Assembly (NCBI GenBank): GCA_965198855.1
Contig: CBDAPZ010000001.1
Coordinates: 1,054,001-1,118,000 of the forward strand
DNA: 64,000 nt
Direction of reading: 5' to 3'
DNA from: BOG-908 sp965198855
GTDB lineage: Bacteria > Pseudomonadota > Alphaproteobacteria > Acetobacterales > Acetobacteraceae
This document shows, one piece after another, positions 9,242 through 16,884 of the stretch. Under the pieces are notes generated by a model. It ran no database searches. It worked only from the letters and a program-made list of their open reading frames with translations, and was not told where the DNA came from. A program made the position numbers and the translations under genes. Position 1 is the stretch's first letter, and each line of letters opens with the position of its first letter.

Positions 9242-9505
9242 TCAACTCCAGTTGCGACCCAAATCGACGATGTGAAACACGAGAGCGCCAAGCAGCGCTG
9301 TCGCGGTAAATCCCCACCAGGCGCCACCCAACGCCAGCCGCATGGCGAGCAGCAGGCACATGCCCGAGGCAAGGTTCGCCAGGAAGGTCCTAGGTGCCAC
9401 GCCGCGGCCGCGCCAGGCATGCAGGGCCGACAACCCAACACCCTCGCAAATCATGCCGGCCAGGATCCAGCCGATGATCCTGCCATCCGCAAACAGCGCG
9501 TTCAT
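9242..9505 (-). CDS. Small three-helix membrane protein between bchO and crtI
   Basis: Product of 87 residues whose start codon overlaps the bchO stop (ATGA), so it is translationally coupled. Three hydrophobic segments are visible (about residues 9-29, 40-59 and 62-82), with WRGRG between the first two and AWWGFTAT opening the third. Several purple bacteria have tspO (crtK) near this position, but this protein is about half the length of TspO and lacks its five-helix pattern, so I do not assign it. A role in pigment synthesis or membrane insertion is inferred only from position. Confidence 0.8.
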   Translation of the reverse strand: MNALFADGRIIGWILAGMICEGVGLSALHAWRGRGVAPRTFLANLASGMCLLLAMRLALGGAWWGFTATALLGALVFHIVDLGRNWS

Positions 9506-10395
9506 GCGGCCAGCACCCCCAGGCGAGTTGCGAAATTGACGATGAGGGCAGCGGTGTCGGCTGGTTTTTCCTCGTGGGCCAAATGACCGAGGCCCGGCAT
9601 CGCGGCAATCTCCGCGCCCGGCACAAGGGCGCCCAGCTTCTGCGCATCGGCGGGCGGGATCAGCCGATCCGCGACACCCACCACGAGCAGCAGGGCAGGG
9701 GCCAGCGCCGGGAGATCGTGCAACAGCGGTGCAAGGTCCCAGTGCGCCATCATGCGCAAGGCGGCGGCGGCATGATCGGGATTGCGGATGAGGCGCGCGT
9801 AAAGATCGGCGCCGGCGGGGTCCAGCCTGGAGCCGGTGCCCGCGAGCAGACGCTCCGCCACGCGCGGGTCCTTGGCACGCCAGGAAAAAAGCTGCGGCAG
9901 CAGCGGCAGACCCACCAGAAAACGCGCAAGCGGCGCGAAGAATGCGCCGCCTGGGCCTGCGAAGGGAATGAAGGCGCCATTCAGGCTCACCAGCCCCGAC
10001 GGCGCGATCAATCCATCGAGGCACATGCGCGCCAGTATGGCCGCCCCGGCCGAGTGCCCGACCACCAGCGCCGGCTGCACCTCCAAGGCCTTCAGGAGAA
10101 TGCCAAGATCGCGCGCCATCGTTGGCAGGGAAAGCTGGTGCCATGGCGGCACCTCGGTGAAACCATGGCCGGGCAGATCCACGCTGACTACGCTGAAGTG
10201 GCGCGCCAAGGCCGGCATCAGGTCGCGCCAGGAATGTGTGGCGGCGCCGGTGCCGTGGGCCAGGAAGATTGCGGGACCGGCGCCCATCATCTGCACATGC
10301 CACACCAAATCGCCCGCCGCGATGAAGCGGCTGCGCTCGCGATTGGGCCAGTCCGTGCCGTCGCGGGCCCAGCGTCGAGGCGGGATTGCGGTCAT
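9502..10395 (-). CDS. bchO: BchO-type alpha/beta hydrolase, magnesium chelatase accessory protein
   Basis: Alpha/beta-hydrolase found with Mg-chelatase genes in purple bacteria; its exact reaction is not settled. The 297-residue product has the oxyanion-side motif LAHGTGAATHSW, the nucleophile elbow GHSAGA with Ser near residue 118, and a late GLGHLAHEE sequence supplying the catalytic His. It starts with ATGA overlap on the bchD stop (10392-10395) and ends with ATGA overlap on the next small gene, so the run bchD-bchO-orf87 is translated as one coupled unit. Confidence 0.9.
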   Translation of the reverse strand: MTAIPPRRWARDGTDWPNRERSRFIAAGDLVWHVQMMGAGPAIFLAHGTGAATHSWRDLMPALARHFSVVSVDLPGHGFTEVPPWHQLSLPTMARDLGILLKALEVQPALVVGHSAGAAILARMCLDGLIAPSGLVSLNGAFIPFAGPGGAFFAPLARFLVGLPLLPQLFSWRAKDPRVAERLLAGTGSRLDPAGADLYARLIRNPDHAAAALRMMAHWDLAPLLHDLPALAPALLLVVGVADRLIPPADAQKLGALVPGAEIAAMPGLGHLAHEEKPADTAALIVNFATRLGVLAA

Positions 10396-12086
10396 CCGTC
10401 CTGCAACGCGCCACGCACGGCCTCGGAGAGGCGGCGCGAATCGGCATAAGGCAGCGGCAGATAGAGCGCGCCCATCGCCTGAGCGAGGTTTCGGCTCTGT
10501 TCGGATGGGCGTGGCGAGATGTCGAGGAACAAGGCCCTTTGGCCGGCAGCGCGTACTCGCCGCCCCGCAGTCAGCGCTTCCTGTTCCGCCACGGCGCGGC
10601 CACCCGTGCCGGCGAGGGTCACGTTGGCGCGCCCATCGGTGAGCAGCACCAGGCTCGGCGTGTCGCCGGTGCGCTGCACTGCCTGGGCCAGCAGGAAGCC
10701 GGCCTCGATTCCGGCGGCCAGCGGCGTGCCGCCGCCGCCGGGCAGGCCGGAGAGGCTACGTTTGGCGCGCACAAGCGAGCGCGTCGGCGGCAGAAGCAAC
10801 TCTGCCGTAGTGCCGCGGAACGCCAGCACCGCCACCTGGTCACGCCTTTTGTAGCAATCGGCCAGGAGCAACTCGACTGCACCCTTAGCTTCCGCCAGCC
10901 GGTTCAGCGCCGAGGAGCCGGAAGCATCGACCACGAAGATCGTCGTGCTGCGGGCGCGCTGCTCGGTCCGGCTCACCCGCAAATCGCTGCGCTTAAGGCG
11001 GATTTTTGGGGCACCGACACGTGGTTCGGCCGCGCGCAGACGCTGCCAGGGCGCTGCGGCACGCAATGTCTCGATCAGGTTCAGCCGCAAACCCTTGGCA
11101 GGGGAGGCGGCACGTATGCCAATCGGTCGGCCGCGCTGCCCCGCTTTCTGCCGCGCGCCTGCCTTGCCGGCACCGCCGCTGCCGGGCCTGGAAAAATCCT
11201 CCCGCACCAAACGCGCCAACAAGCCTGCCGGTATCGCAGCCTTCGCGGCCTCCAGCACCATCTCGCCGCCCACCGGCAATCCATCTGTTGCTTCGTCCGG
11301 CGAAGTTTCCGCCTCGCTTTCGCCCGGCGGCTCCTGCGACTCCGCAGGTTCTGCAGGCAGCCTGGTCGCACGTGGCGCCAGAACGAGCCGGGCGGCCAAG
11401 GCGGCATCTTCCATCGTCGCATCATTGCGTCCGGAGAGTGCCGCGGCACAACGCGCCACCCGCAGGGCAAGCAGCGGTGCTCTGACGAAGCCGGCTCCCA
11501 AAGCCGCCGCCGTGCCGCACAGGGCCTGCACAACCTCATCATCCAGCCGGACTAAGCCTATGGCGTCACGAGCCGCCGCCACCTGCGCCGGATCGGGCAG
11601 CTCAGTCTCTGCCAGATCGCGATGGGAGATCCCCGTGAGGTCGATCGGGAAGGCCAGCCTGTCGAGCAGCGCTGCAGGCAAGCCCTCATCTTCCAGACCT
11701 TCGTCGAGCGCCAGCAATCCAGGGTGAGGTGTACCACTATCGTCGAGCGCGGCTGCGAGGATGGCGGCAGTGCCGGATGGGAGGCGCTCGGCCATCGCTG
11801 CCACCAGAATGCCGCCTTCCGTCTGCGTCAAAAGCCCGGGCAGCATCACGCGCCGGCCTTCCGAGAGTGACGCCGCCACATCCAGGCCACCCAGCAAAGC
11901 GTCATCGCCGATCACGGCCGGCATTTTACGCATCGGCACATCCGCCGGCAGAACGGCGCGCAACTGCGCGAGCCATGCCGTGCGCACCGCACCCGGAGGG
12001 CCGCGCAAGCATACCCCCGTGCCGGCCGGATCAATCGCGAACAGGCTCATCGCCAGAACGGCATCCGGCCAGCCAGCGTCGCTCAA
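10392..12086 (-). CDS. bchD: Magnesium chelatase subunit D
   Basis: Works with BchI and BchH to insert Mg2+ into protoporphyrin IX, committing it to bacteriochlorophyll. About 564 residues: a degenerate AAA+ domain, an acidic/Pro-rich linker near residue 300 and a C-terminal integrin-I (VWA) domain with the MIDAS motif DASGS and the later LLTDGRANVTL. I place the start at TTG 12086, which overlaps the bchI stop as TTGA and has GAGGTG eight bases upstream; ATG 12050 is the conservative alternative. A longer frame to 12407 is open but runs through bchI and is not real. Confidence 0.92.
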   Translation of the reverse strand: MSDAGWPDAVLAMSLFAIDPAGTGVCLRGPPGAVRTAWLAQLRAVLPADVPMRKMPAVIGDDALLGGLDVAASLSEGRRVMLPGLLTQTEGGILVAAMAERLPSGTAAILAAALDDSGTPHPGLLALDEGLEDEGLPAALLDRLAFPIDLTGISHRDLAETELPDPAQVAAARDAIGLVRLDDEVVQALCGTAAALGAGFVRAPLLALRVARCAAALSGRNDATMEDAALAARLVLAPRATRLPAEPAESQEPPGESEAETSPDEATDGLPVGGEMVLEAAKAAIPAGLLARLVREDFSRPGSGGAGKAGARQKAGQRGRPIGIRAASPAKGLRLNLIETLRAAAPWQRLRAAEPRVGAPKIRLKRSDLRVSRTEQRARSTTIFVVDASGSSALNRLAEAKGAVELLLADCYKRRDQVAVLAFRGTTAELLLPPTRSLVRAKRSLSGLPGGGGTPLAAGIEAGFLLAQAVQRTGDTPSLVLLTDGRANVTLAGTGGRAVAEQEALTAGRRVRAAGQRALFLDISPRPSEQSRNLAQAMGALYLPLPYADSRRLSEAVRGALQDG

Positions 12087-13102
12087 GCCGCAAACACCTC
12101 GCCGATGGCCCGCATCACCCGTGACGTCGAGCCCGATTCGTCCAGCGGATCGCGCCGCAGGCGATGCCGCAAAGCTGAAGGGGCCACCCGTCGCAACTGC
12201 CCGTCGCCAACCTGCGTCTCGCCCTCCAGGCTCGCCAGCGCCCGCGCCGCGCGCAGCAACGTCAGTTCGGCGCGCAACCCATCCGTGCCCAGCGCCATGC
12301 ACAGCCGCGTCGCCCGCTCCAGCACCGCATCGGACATCTCGACCGCCGGCAGCAAGGCCCGCGCCGCCGCGATCCGCTGCTGCAGCCGCATGTTCTCCGC
12401 CGCCCAAAGTGCCGCAAATCCAGCAGGATCGCGCTCATAGGCATCGCGCCGCCGCACGATATCGATGCGCGCTGTAATCTCCTGCGGCGTGCCGACTTCT
12501 ACCGAAAGCCCGAACCGGTCCAGCAATTGCGGGCGCAGCTCCCCCTCTTCCGGATTGCCGCTGCCCACCAGCACGAACCGCGCGGGATGGCGCACGCTCA
12601 AGCCCTCCCGCTCCACCAGGTTCTCGCCGGAGGCCGCCACGTCGATCAGCAGATCGACGAGGTGATCCTCCAGCAGGTTCACCTCGTCTATATAGAGGAA
12701 CCCGCGATTGGCCCGCGCGAGCAGGCCCGGCTCGAAAACCTTCTCGCCATGCCCCAGCGCCCGCTCCAGATCGAGCGCGCCAACCACGCGATCCTCCGTG
12801 GCCCCCAGCGGCATATCGACCACCGGCACCGGCGCCGACGCCACCTCCAGCGCACCGCCACGCGCCTGGCACTCGCTGCACAAGCCCGCGCCCGCCGCAG
12901 GATCGCAATGGTAACGGCAGCCGCGCACCACCTGCATCGGCGGCAACAAAGCCGCCAAGGCACGCACCGCCGTGGACTTGCCAGTGCCACGGTCGCCGAA
13001 CACCAGCACCCCGCCTACCGCCGGATCGACGGCCGCGACCAGGAGTGCCTGTTTCATCTCTTCCTGCCCTACAATGGCGGAAAACGGGAACGCCTCGCGC
13101 AT
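12083..13102 (-). CDS. bchI: Magnesium chelatase ATPase subunit I
   Basis: AAA+ ATPase that drives Mg2+ insertion into protoporphyrin IX with BchD and BchH. Of its 339 residues, Walker A is GDRGTGKST near residue 35, Walker B is FLYIDEVNLLED, and sensor-1 is VLVGSGNPEEGELRPQLLDRFG, all typical of BchI. The start ATG at 13102 follows an excellent ribosome-binding site (GCAGGAGGCACC). The frame is open to 13300, but those residues do not resemble the family. It is the first gene of the coupled pigment operon; 76 bp upstream lies an unknown secreted-protein gene on the same strand. I see no TGT-N12-ACA box in that gap. Confidence 0.96.
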   Translation of the reverse strand: MREAFPFSAIVGQEEMKQALLVAAVDPAVGGVLVFGDRGTGKSTAVRALAALLPPMQVVRGCRYHCDPAAGAGLCSECQARGGALEVASAPVPVVDMPLGATEDRVVGALDLERALGHGEKVFEPGLLARANRGFLYIDEVNLLEDHLVDLLIDVAASGENLVEREGLSVRHPARFVLVGSGNPEEGELRPQLLDRFGLSVEVGTPQEITARIDIVRRRDAYERDPAGFAALWAAENMRLQQRIAAARALLPAVEMSDAVLERATRLCMALGTDGLRAELTLLRAARALASLEGETQVGDGQLRRVAPSALRHRLRRDPLDESGSTSRVMRAIGEVFAA

Positions 13103-13178
13103 GCCGGTGGTGCCTCCTGCCAGCGTGTGTAGCGCGCAGGAGGCGAAGGAAGAAAGACCGGGGTCTACGCGGGAGCGG

Positions 13179-14105
13179 TCAACTTCTACAGGCGGCCTCC
13201 ACGAACGCATCAAATCGCGCCGGCTGCGCCAAATGGATCTGTCTGAACAGCCCGGAGATCTGGAAGAAATTAACCACGTCGTATTGGCTCGGCATCGCAT
13301 GCAGTGCCGACCAGTCCGTCAGCACGGTGCCGGCCGGCCAGCTCTGCGCGAGTTCAGCTACCGCGAACACGCCGGCCGCGCCGCTGCGGTCCAGCTGCCA
13401 GAAATAGCGCAGCGGAACGCCGCCGATCTCTACCCGATGCGACACCGCCTGAAGATAGACTCGGTAGCGCACCTGCGCATCCGTGTTGACCAGGGAACCG
13501 ATTGGCCTGTCGGTCTCGTCCGCCGCTTCGATTACGAAGCCCGACAAGCCATTCGCGCTGTTCAGACTGGCCGTGAGCGCCTCGCCCACATTCGAAGGCA
13601 GCGGCACAGTGGCCGCGAAATCGGCCGCATGCAGAAGCGGTTCGAACACCGTGCCGTCGAACTCACGCGCGATACGATGCCGCTTCAACCCGGCCTGCAA
13701 CATCGCCTGCCGCGACTCGGGATCCATGAATTTCGGCACCGTGTATGCGATCAGCCCGTCACGCGCGACGAACCGCCCAAGCGGACACGCAAGCGCCCGC
13801 GGCATCCCGACCCGGTACTCGACACCCCCATACGACAAGGAGACGGCACCGTCCGGCGTTATCTGCGGCACCACCGAGTGCGCATCGACTGGCTGATCGG
13901 CACCGTCATGCTCCAGATAAAAGGCCGCAGAACCCGCCAGCACCACGCCGCCGGCGATCATGAAATATCCATCCCGCCCAAACAGCGCGCGCGCCAGCGC
14001 GGAGCCGGATGGATCGACGAATGCCGTAGTGTCAGGCTCGACTCGGATTTGCGCCTGCGCGGATCCAGCAATCAGGCAGGCAGCGGCAACAGCATAAACG
14101 CGCAT
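13179..14105 (-). CDS. Secreted protein of unknown function upstream of bchI
   Basis: Protein of 308 residues starting MRVYAVAAACLIAGSAQAQ, a clear Sec signal peptide cleaved after AQA. A second hydrophobic stretch (YFMIAGGVVLAGSAAFYLE) about residues 45-63 could anchor the mature protein. The rest is soluble, with conserved-looking passages such as VPKFMDPESRQAML and YFWQLDRSGAAG. The start ATG at 14105 has GGAGGAAG upstream; the longer open frame to 14336 is rejected because it would bury the signal peptide. I do not recognise the family. It is on the same strand as the pigment operon and could be its first gene. Confidence 0.75.
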   Translation of the reverse strand: MRVYAVAAACLIAGSAQAQIRVEPDTTAFVDPSGSALARALFGRDGYFMIAGGVVLAGSAAFYLEHDGADQPVDAHSVVPQITPDGAVSLSYGGVEYRVGMPRALACPLGRFVARDGLIAYTVPKFMDPESRQAMLQAGLKRHRIAREFDGTVFEPLLHAADFAATVPLPSNVGEALTASLNSANGLSGFVIEAADETDRPIGSLVNTDAQVRYRVYLQAVSHRVEIGGVPLRYFWQLDRSGAAGVFAVAELAQSWPAGTVLTDWSALHAMPSQYDVVNFFQISGLFRQIHLAQPARFDAFVEAACRS

Positions 14106-14459
14106 GATATCGGCTTCCTCCATGAGAGGCGTGGCCGTCATCGCCGAATGCGCGGCACTCCGCCACGTCAGACGCACCGACGGTGACAAAAAAGTTGCGA
14201 CTACGCAAGAAATCTTTAATGCGTTGCGTAGAATGCATACGAGGCAAACAATCAGGCAAGAAAACGCCTGTGTTTGTGGAACAAAGATAACGAGCGAGAG
14301 ACGAGGCTGTTGCCCAAGACGTGTGCCGCCGCACATTCAGCCTAGACAATCCAACCATTTTATCGCCTAGACGCGCCCTCTCGCACACGTGCCGGGGTGA
14401 CAGGACTCGCATCACGTGCTCTGTGAGCTGTGGAATCGTATATTGAGGATGCGCATAGG
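14106..14459. other. Divergent intergenic region (354 bp) before hup
   Basis: Lies between divergently oriented genes and should hold promoters for both. It is clearly A/T-richer than its surroundings (for example around 14190-14290). A TATATT hexamer at 14439-14444 looks like a -10 element but would give a very short hup leader and lacks a good -35. I see no gene, tRNA or operator. Confidence 0.35.
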
Positions 14460-14735
14460 ATGAATACGTCCGAGTTGATCGAGAAGGTGGCAAGTGAAGC
14501 CGGGCTTGAAAAAGCCCAGGCCCGCAAGGCCGTCGACGCCGTGGTGTCGGCCGTCACCGCTGCCGCAAAGGCCGGCGAAAGCGTCGCACTGACCGGCTTC
14601 GGCCAGTTCAAGGTGAAAGACTCGCCCGCGCGCCAGGGTCGCAATCCCGCGACCGGCGCCACGATCGAAATCGCCGCCTCCCGCAAACTGACCTTCGCGC
14701 CAGCGAAGGCCGTGAAAGACACCCTCAACGGCTGA
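14460..14735 (+). CDS. HU-family DNA-binding protein
   Basis: Small basic nucleoid protein of 91 residues that dimerises and bends DNA. The sequence begins MNTSELIEKVASEAGLEKAQARK and carries the family signature GFGQFKVKDSPARQGRNPATG and the closing FAPAKAVKDTL typical of HU. A GTG further upstream at 14430 is in frame, but the ATG at 14460 gives the standard HU N-terminus. It stands alone between divergent promoters and the repeat cluster at 14.76-14.94 kb. HU and the close IHF types cannot be fully separated by eye, but the N-terminal and arm sequences are HU-like. Confidence 0.93.
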   Translation: MNTSELIEKVASEAGLEKAQARKAVDAVVSAVTAAAKAGESVALTGFGQFKVKDSPARQGRNPATGATIEIAASRKLTFAPAKAVKDTLNG

Positions 14736-14761
14736 TATCTTGGGGCTGTGTTGTTGGCCCG

Positions 14762-14940
14762 AGGCTAGGCCAGGGGCTCTGCCCCTGGACCCCGCTGGAG
14801 GGAGGCCCTCCAGACCTCCGCTATTTTAAGGCAAGTGAGAGAGGGGCATGCCCCTCTCTCACTTGCCTTAAAATAATGGCGGTCGGGCGGCCTTCCCCCT
14901 GGTGGGGGTCGAGGGGGCAAAGCCCCCGCCTAGCGTCGGG
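14762..14940. repeat. Inverted pair of REP-like elements with a 54-bp perfect palindrome
   Basis: Two near-copies of one element face each other. The left copy runs GCTAGGCCAGGGGCTCTGCC, a second hairpin at 14795-14813, then ATTTTAAGGCAAG; the right copy repeats this order on the minus strand ending at CCTAGC (about 14935). They meet in a perfect palindrome at 14822-14875 (27-bp arms, no loop). A decayed pair of the same kind lies at 33488-33690. It separates hup from rpmI and can also form terminator hairpins (14770-14788). No open frame is present. Confidence 0.7.
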
Positions 14941-15094
14941 CCAAACACCCGCCGCCCCTTGATTATCACCGTCGCGGCCGCTACACGCCATCCCCTGATC
15001 ACGCGACCGGGCCTGTATGGGCATGCCTGGCCGTGACGCTCGTGTTGTTGCCGATGTCGGCACGTTTGCACGGGGCCCGCCATAGGAGTTTGAA

Positions 15095-15298
15095 ATGCCC
15101 AAGATGAAGACGAAATCGTCGGTGAAGAAGCGGTTCAAGATCACCGCCACCGGCAAGGTTCTCGCCGGTCCCGGCAAGAAGCGCCATAATCTGTCCGCTC
15201 GTTCGCAGAAGGCCATTCGGTCCAATCGCGGCAGCCAGACCTTGACCCATGCTGACGGGATTACCGTGAAGCAATGGGCTCCCTACGGTCTCGGTTGA
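15095..15298 (+). CDS. rpmI: 50S ribosomal protein L35
   Basis: Very basic 67-residue ribosomal protein, starting MPKMKTKSSVKKRFKITATGK, the classic L35 opening, and full length for alphaproteobacteria. It is followed 17 bp later by rplT, the usual pair. The common upstream partner infC is absent; a REP-like repeat cluster and hup lie there instead, so the L20-autoregulation signals known in other bacteria could not be located. The ATG is preceded by TAGGAG. Confidence 0.98.
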   Translation: MPKMKTKSSVKKRFKITATGKVLAGPGKKRHNLSARSQKAIRSNRGSQTLTHADGITVKQWAPYGLG

Positions 15299-15315
15299 GC
15301 GGGAGGGCATAGAGA

Positions 15316-15702
15316 ATGGCACGCGTAAAACGGGGCACGACGACCCATGCTCGCCACAAGAAGGTCATCAAGCAGTCCAAGGGGTTCTTTGGGCGCTCAT
15401 CGACCAATTACCGCATAGCGATCGAGCGGCTCGAGAAGTCGCTGCAATATGCGTATCGCGATCGCCGGGTGAAGAAGCGCGAATTCCGCGCGCTCTGGAT
15501 CCAGCGGATCAACGCGGCGGTGCGCGAGCACGGCATCACCTATAGCCGTTTCATCCATGGCCTGAACCAGACCGGGATCGAGATCGACCGCAAGGTGTTG
15601 GCTGCAATTGCGTTCGACGATCCTGCATCCTTTGCGGAGATCGTGAAGGCCGTGCAGGCCACGATCGACGCACAGCCCGGACCCGAAGCAGCAGCCGCGT
15701 AA
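15316..15702 (+). CDS. rplT: 50S ribosomal protein L20
   Basis: Primary 23S rRNA-binding protein needed early in large-subunit assembly. The 128 residues begin MARVKRGTTTHARHKKVIKQ and carry the SRFIHGLNQTGIEIDRKVLA signature, with an Ala/Pro-rich C-terminal tail. It pairs with rpmI. Its stop codon lies in the loop of an intrinsic terminator, so transcription of the ribosomal pair should end here and pheST should need its own promoter. Confidence 0.98.
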   Translation: MARVKRGTTTHARHKKVIKQSKGFFGRSSTNYRIAIERLEKSLQYAYRDRRVKKREFRALWIQRINAAVREHGITYSRFIHGLNQTGIEIDRKVLAAIAFDDPASFAEIVKAVQATIDAQPGPEAAAA

Positions 15703-15714
15703 GCGGCTGTTTTT
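15692..15714 (+). terminator. Intrinsic terminator overlapping the rplT stop codon
   Basis: A 7-bp G/C stem (15692-15698 with 15703-15709), loop GTAA and five T residues. The TAA stop of rplT overlaps the loop, so the last codons form half of the stem. Ribosomes finishing rplT would cover the left arm, which could link termination efficiency to translation of L20. Confidence 0.8.
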
Positions 15715-15727
15715 ACCACGGTGCCAT

Positions 15728-15796
15728 CGTAGGGTGGGCACGGCCCACCAGCACCGCGCGACGTACGGTGCAATGGTGGGCGGTGCCCACCCTACG
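15728..15796. repeat. 69-bp near-perfect palindrome of the GTAGGGTGGGCA type
   Basis: The two halves match almost completely, beginning CGTAGGGTGGGCACGG and ending in its complement. Its right edge is 11 bp before the pheS start codon. Such GTAGGGTGGGCA palindromes are dispersed in many proteobacterial genomes; a short relative lies at 4698-4724. Confidence 0.75.
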
Positions 15797-15807
15797 GATT
15801 TCTCACT

Positions 15808-16884
15808 ATGTCGGATGATCTCGAGGCGCTTCGCGCCGAAACGCTGCACGCTCTAGGTGCCGCGACTGACCTGAAAACTTGGGATGCAATACGCGTGGGC
15901 ACGTTGGGGAAATCCGGCGCGCTGACGACGCTGCTCAAGGAACTCGGCAAGACTCCCGCTGAGGAGCGTCGCGTCCGCGGAGCGGCGCTGAACCAGTTAA
16001 AAACCGACCTTGCTGAGGCGATCGAGCAGCGGAAGGGCTCGCTGGAAGCGGAAGTGCTGGCGCAGCGCTTGGCTACCGAACGTCTGGACATCACCTTGCC
16101 GCCGCGGCCGGAGCCGCAGGGCAGCATCCACCCGATCAGCCGCACGCTCGAGGAGATCTATGCGATCTTCGGTGCGATGGGGTTCTCGGTGGCCGAAGGC
16201 CCGGACATCGAGTCCGACTGGCATAACTTTTCGGCGCTCAACATCCCCGCGCACCACCCGGCGCGCGACGACCACGACACCTTCTATGTGCCGGGCGAGA
16301 CGCCGGACGCGCCGCCGCGTGTGCTGCGCACCCATACGAGCCCGGTGCAGATACGCACCATGCTCTCTCAGGAACCACCGATCCGCGTCATCGTGCCCGG
16401 TCGCACCTATCGTGCCGACCATGACGCGACCCACTCTCCGATGTTCCATCAATGCGAAGGCCTGGTGATCGGACGCGACATCACTGTCGGCCACCTCAAA
16501 GGCTGTTTGATCGATTTCCTGAAGAGCTTCTTCGGCGTGGCGAACCTGCCGGTGCGGTTCCGCGCCAGCTATTTCCCGTTCACCGAGCCCAGCATGGAGG
16601 TCGATATCGGCTGGAACCGCAAGACTGGCGAGATCGGCGGCGGCACCGACTGGCTGGAGATCCTAGGGAGCGGCATGGTGCACCCGAAGGTGCTGGCCAA
16701 TTGCGGGATCGATCCCCGCGCGTGGCAGGGCTTTGCGTTTGGCATGGGCATCGAGCGCATCACCATGCTGAAGCACGGCATGTCCGACCTTCGCCCCTTC
16801 TTCGAAAGCGATCTGCGCTGGCTGCGGCATTACGGGTTTTCTGCCTTGTCGCCGGCGATGCTGCATGAAGGCATCGTGGCATGA
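15808..16884 (+). CDS. pheS: Phenylalanyl-tRNA synthetase alpha subunit
   Basis: Catalytic subunit of the (alpha-beta)2 synthetase that charges tRNA-Phe. The 358-residue protein has an N-terminal coiled-coil arm, then class II motifs: HPISRTLEEIYAIFGAMGF (motif 1), FRASYFPFTEPSMEVDI (motif 2), and FAFGMGIERITMLKHG (motif 3 with its Arg). The stop overlaps the pheT start as ATGA. A 69-bp palindrome sits immediately upstream and the ribosome-binding site is weak, so translation may depend on how that region folds. No phenylalanine leader peptide is seen. Confidence 0.98.
   Translation: MSDDLEALRAETLHALGAATDLKTWDAIRVGTLGKSGALTTLLKELGKTPAEERRVRGAALNQLKTDLAEAIEQRKGSLEAEVLAQRLATERLDITLPPRPEPQGSIHPISRTLEEIYAIFGAMGFSVAEGPDIESDWHNFSALNIPAHHPARDDHDTFYVPGETPDAPPRVLRTHTSPVQIRTMLSQEPPIRVIVPGRTYRADHDATHSPMFHQCEGLVIGRDITVGHLKGCLIDFLKSFFGVANLPVRFRASYFPFTEPSMEVDIGWNRKTGEIGGGTDWLEILGSGMVHPKVLANCGIDPRAWQGFAFGMGIERITMLKHGMSDLRPFFESDLRWLRHYGFSALSPAMLHEGIVA

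Noticed and set aside
9242..10447. 401-codon minus-strand frame spanning bchO in another frame
   Set aside because: Only its last 87 codons look real; the first 300 overlap bchO out of frame and read as Ala/Arg/Gly filler. The true gene begins at the ATGA overlap (9505).
10386..11555. 389-codon plus-strand frame opposite bchD
   Set aside because: Antisense shadow; the minus-strand product has the BchD VWA domain.
14822..14875. 54-bp palindrome considered as a phage attachment or plasmid resolution site
   Set aside because: No integrase, transposase or phage gene is near and the surrounding structure is a paired REP-like repeat.
15095..15702. Search for an infC gene or L20-type leader regulation before rpmI
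   Set aside because: The upstream 350 bp contain only the REP-like pair and a short leader; no infC frame or matching pseudoknot could be identified.
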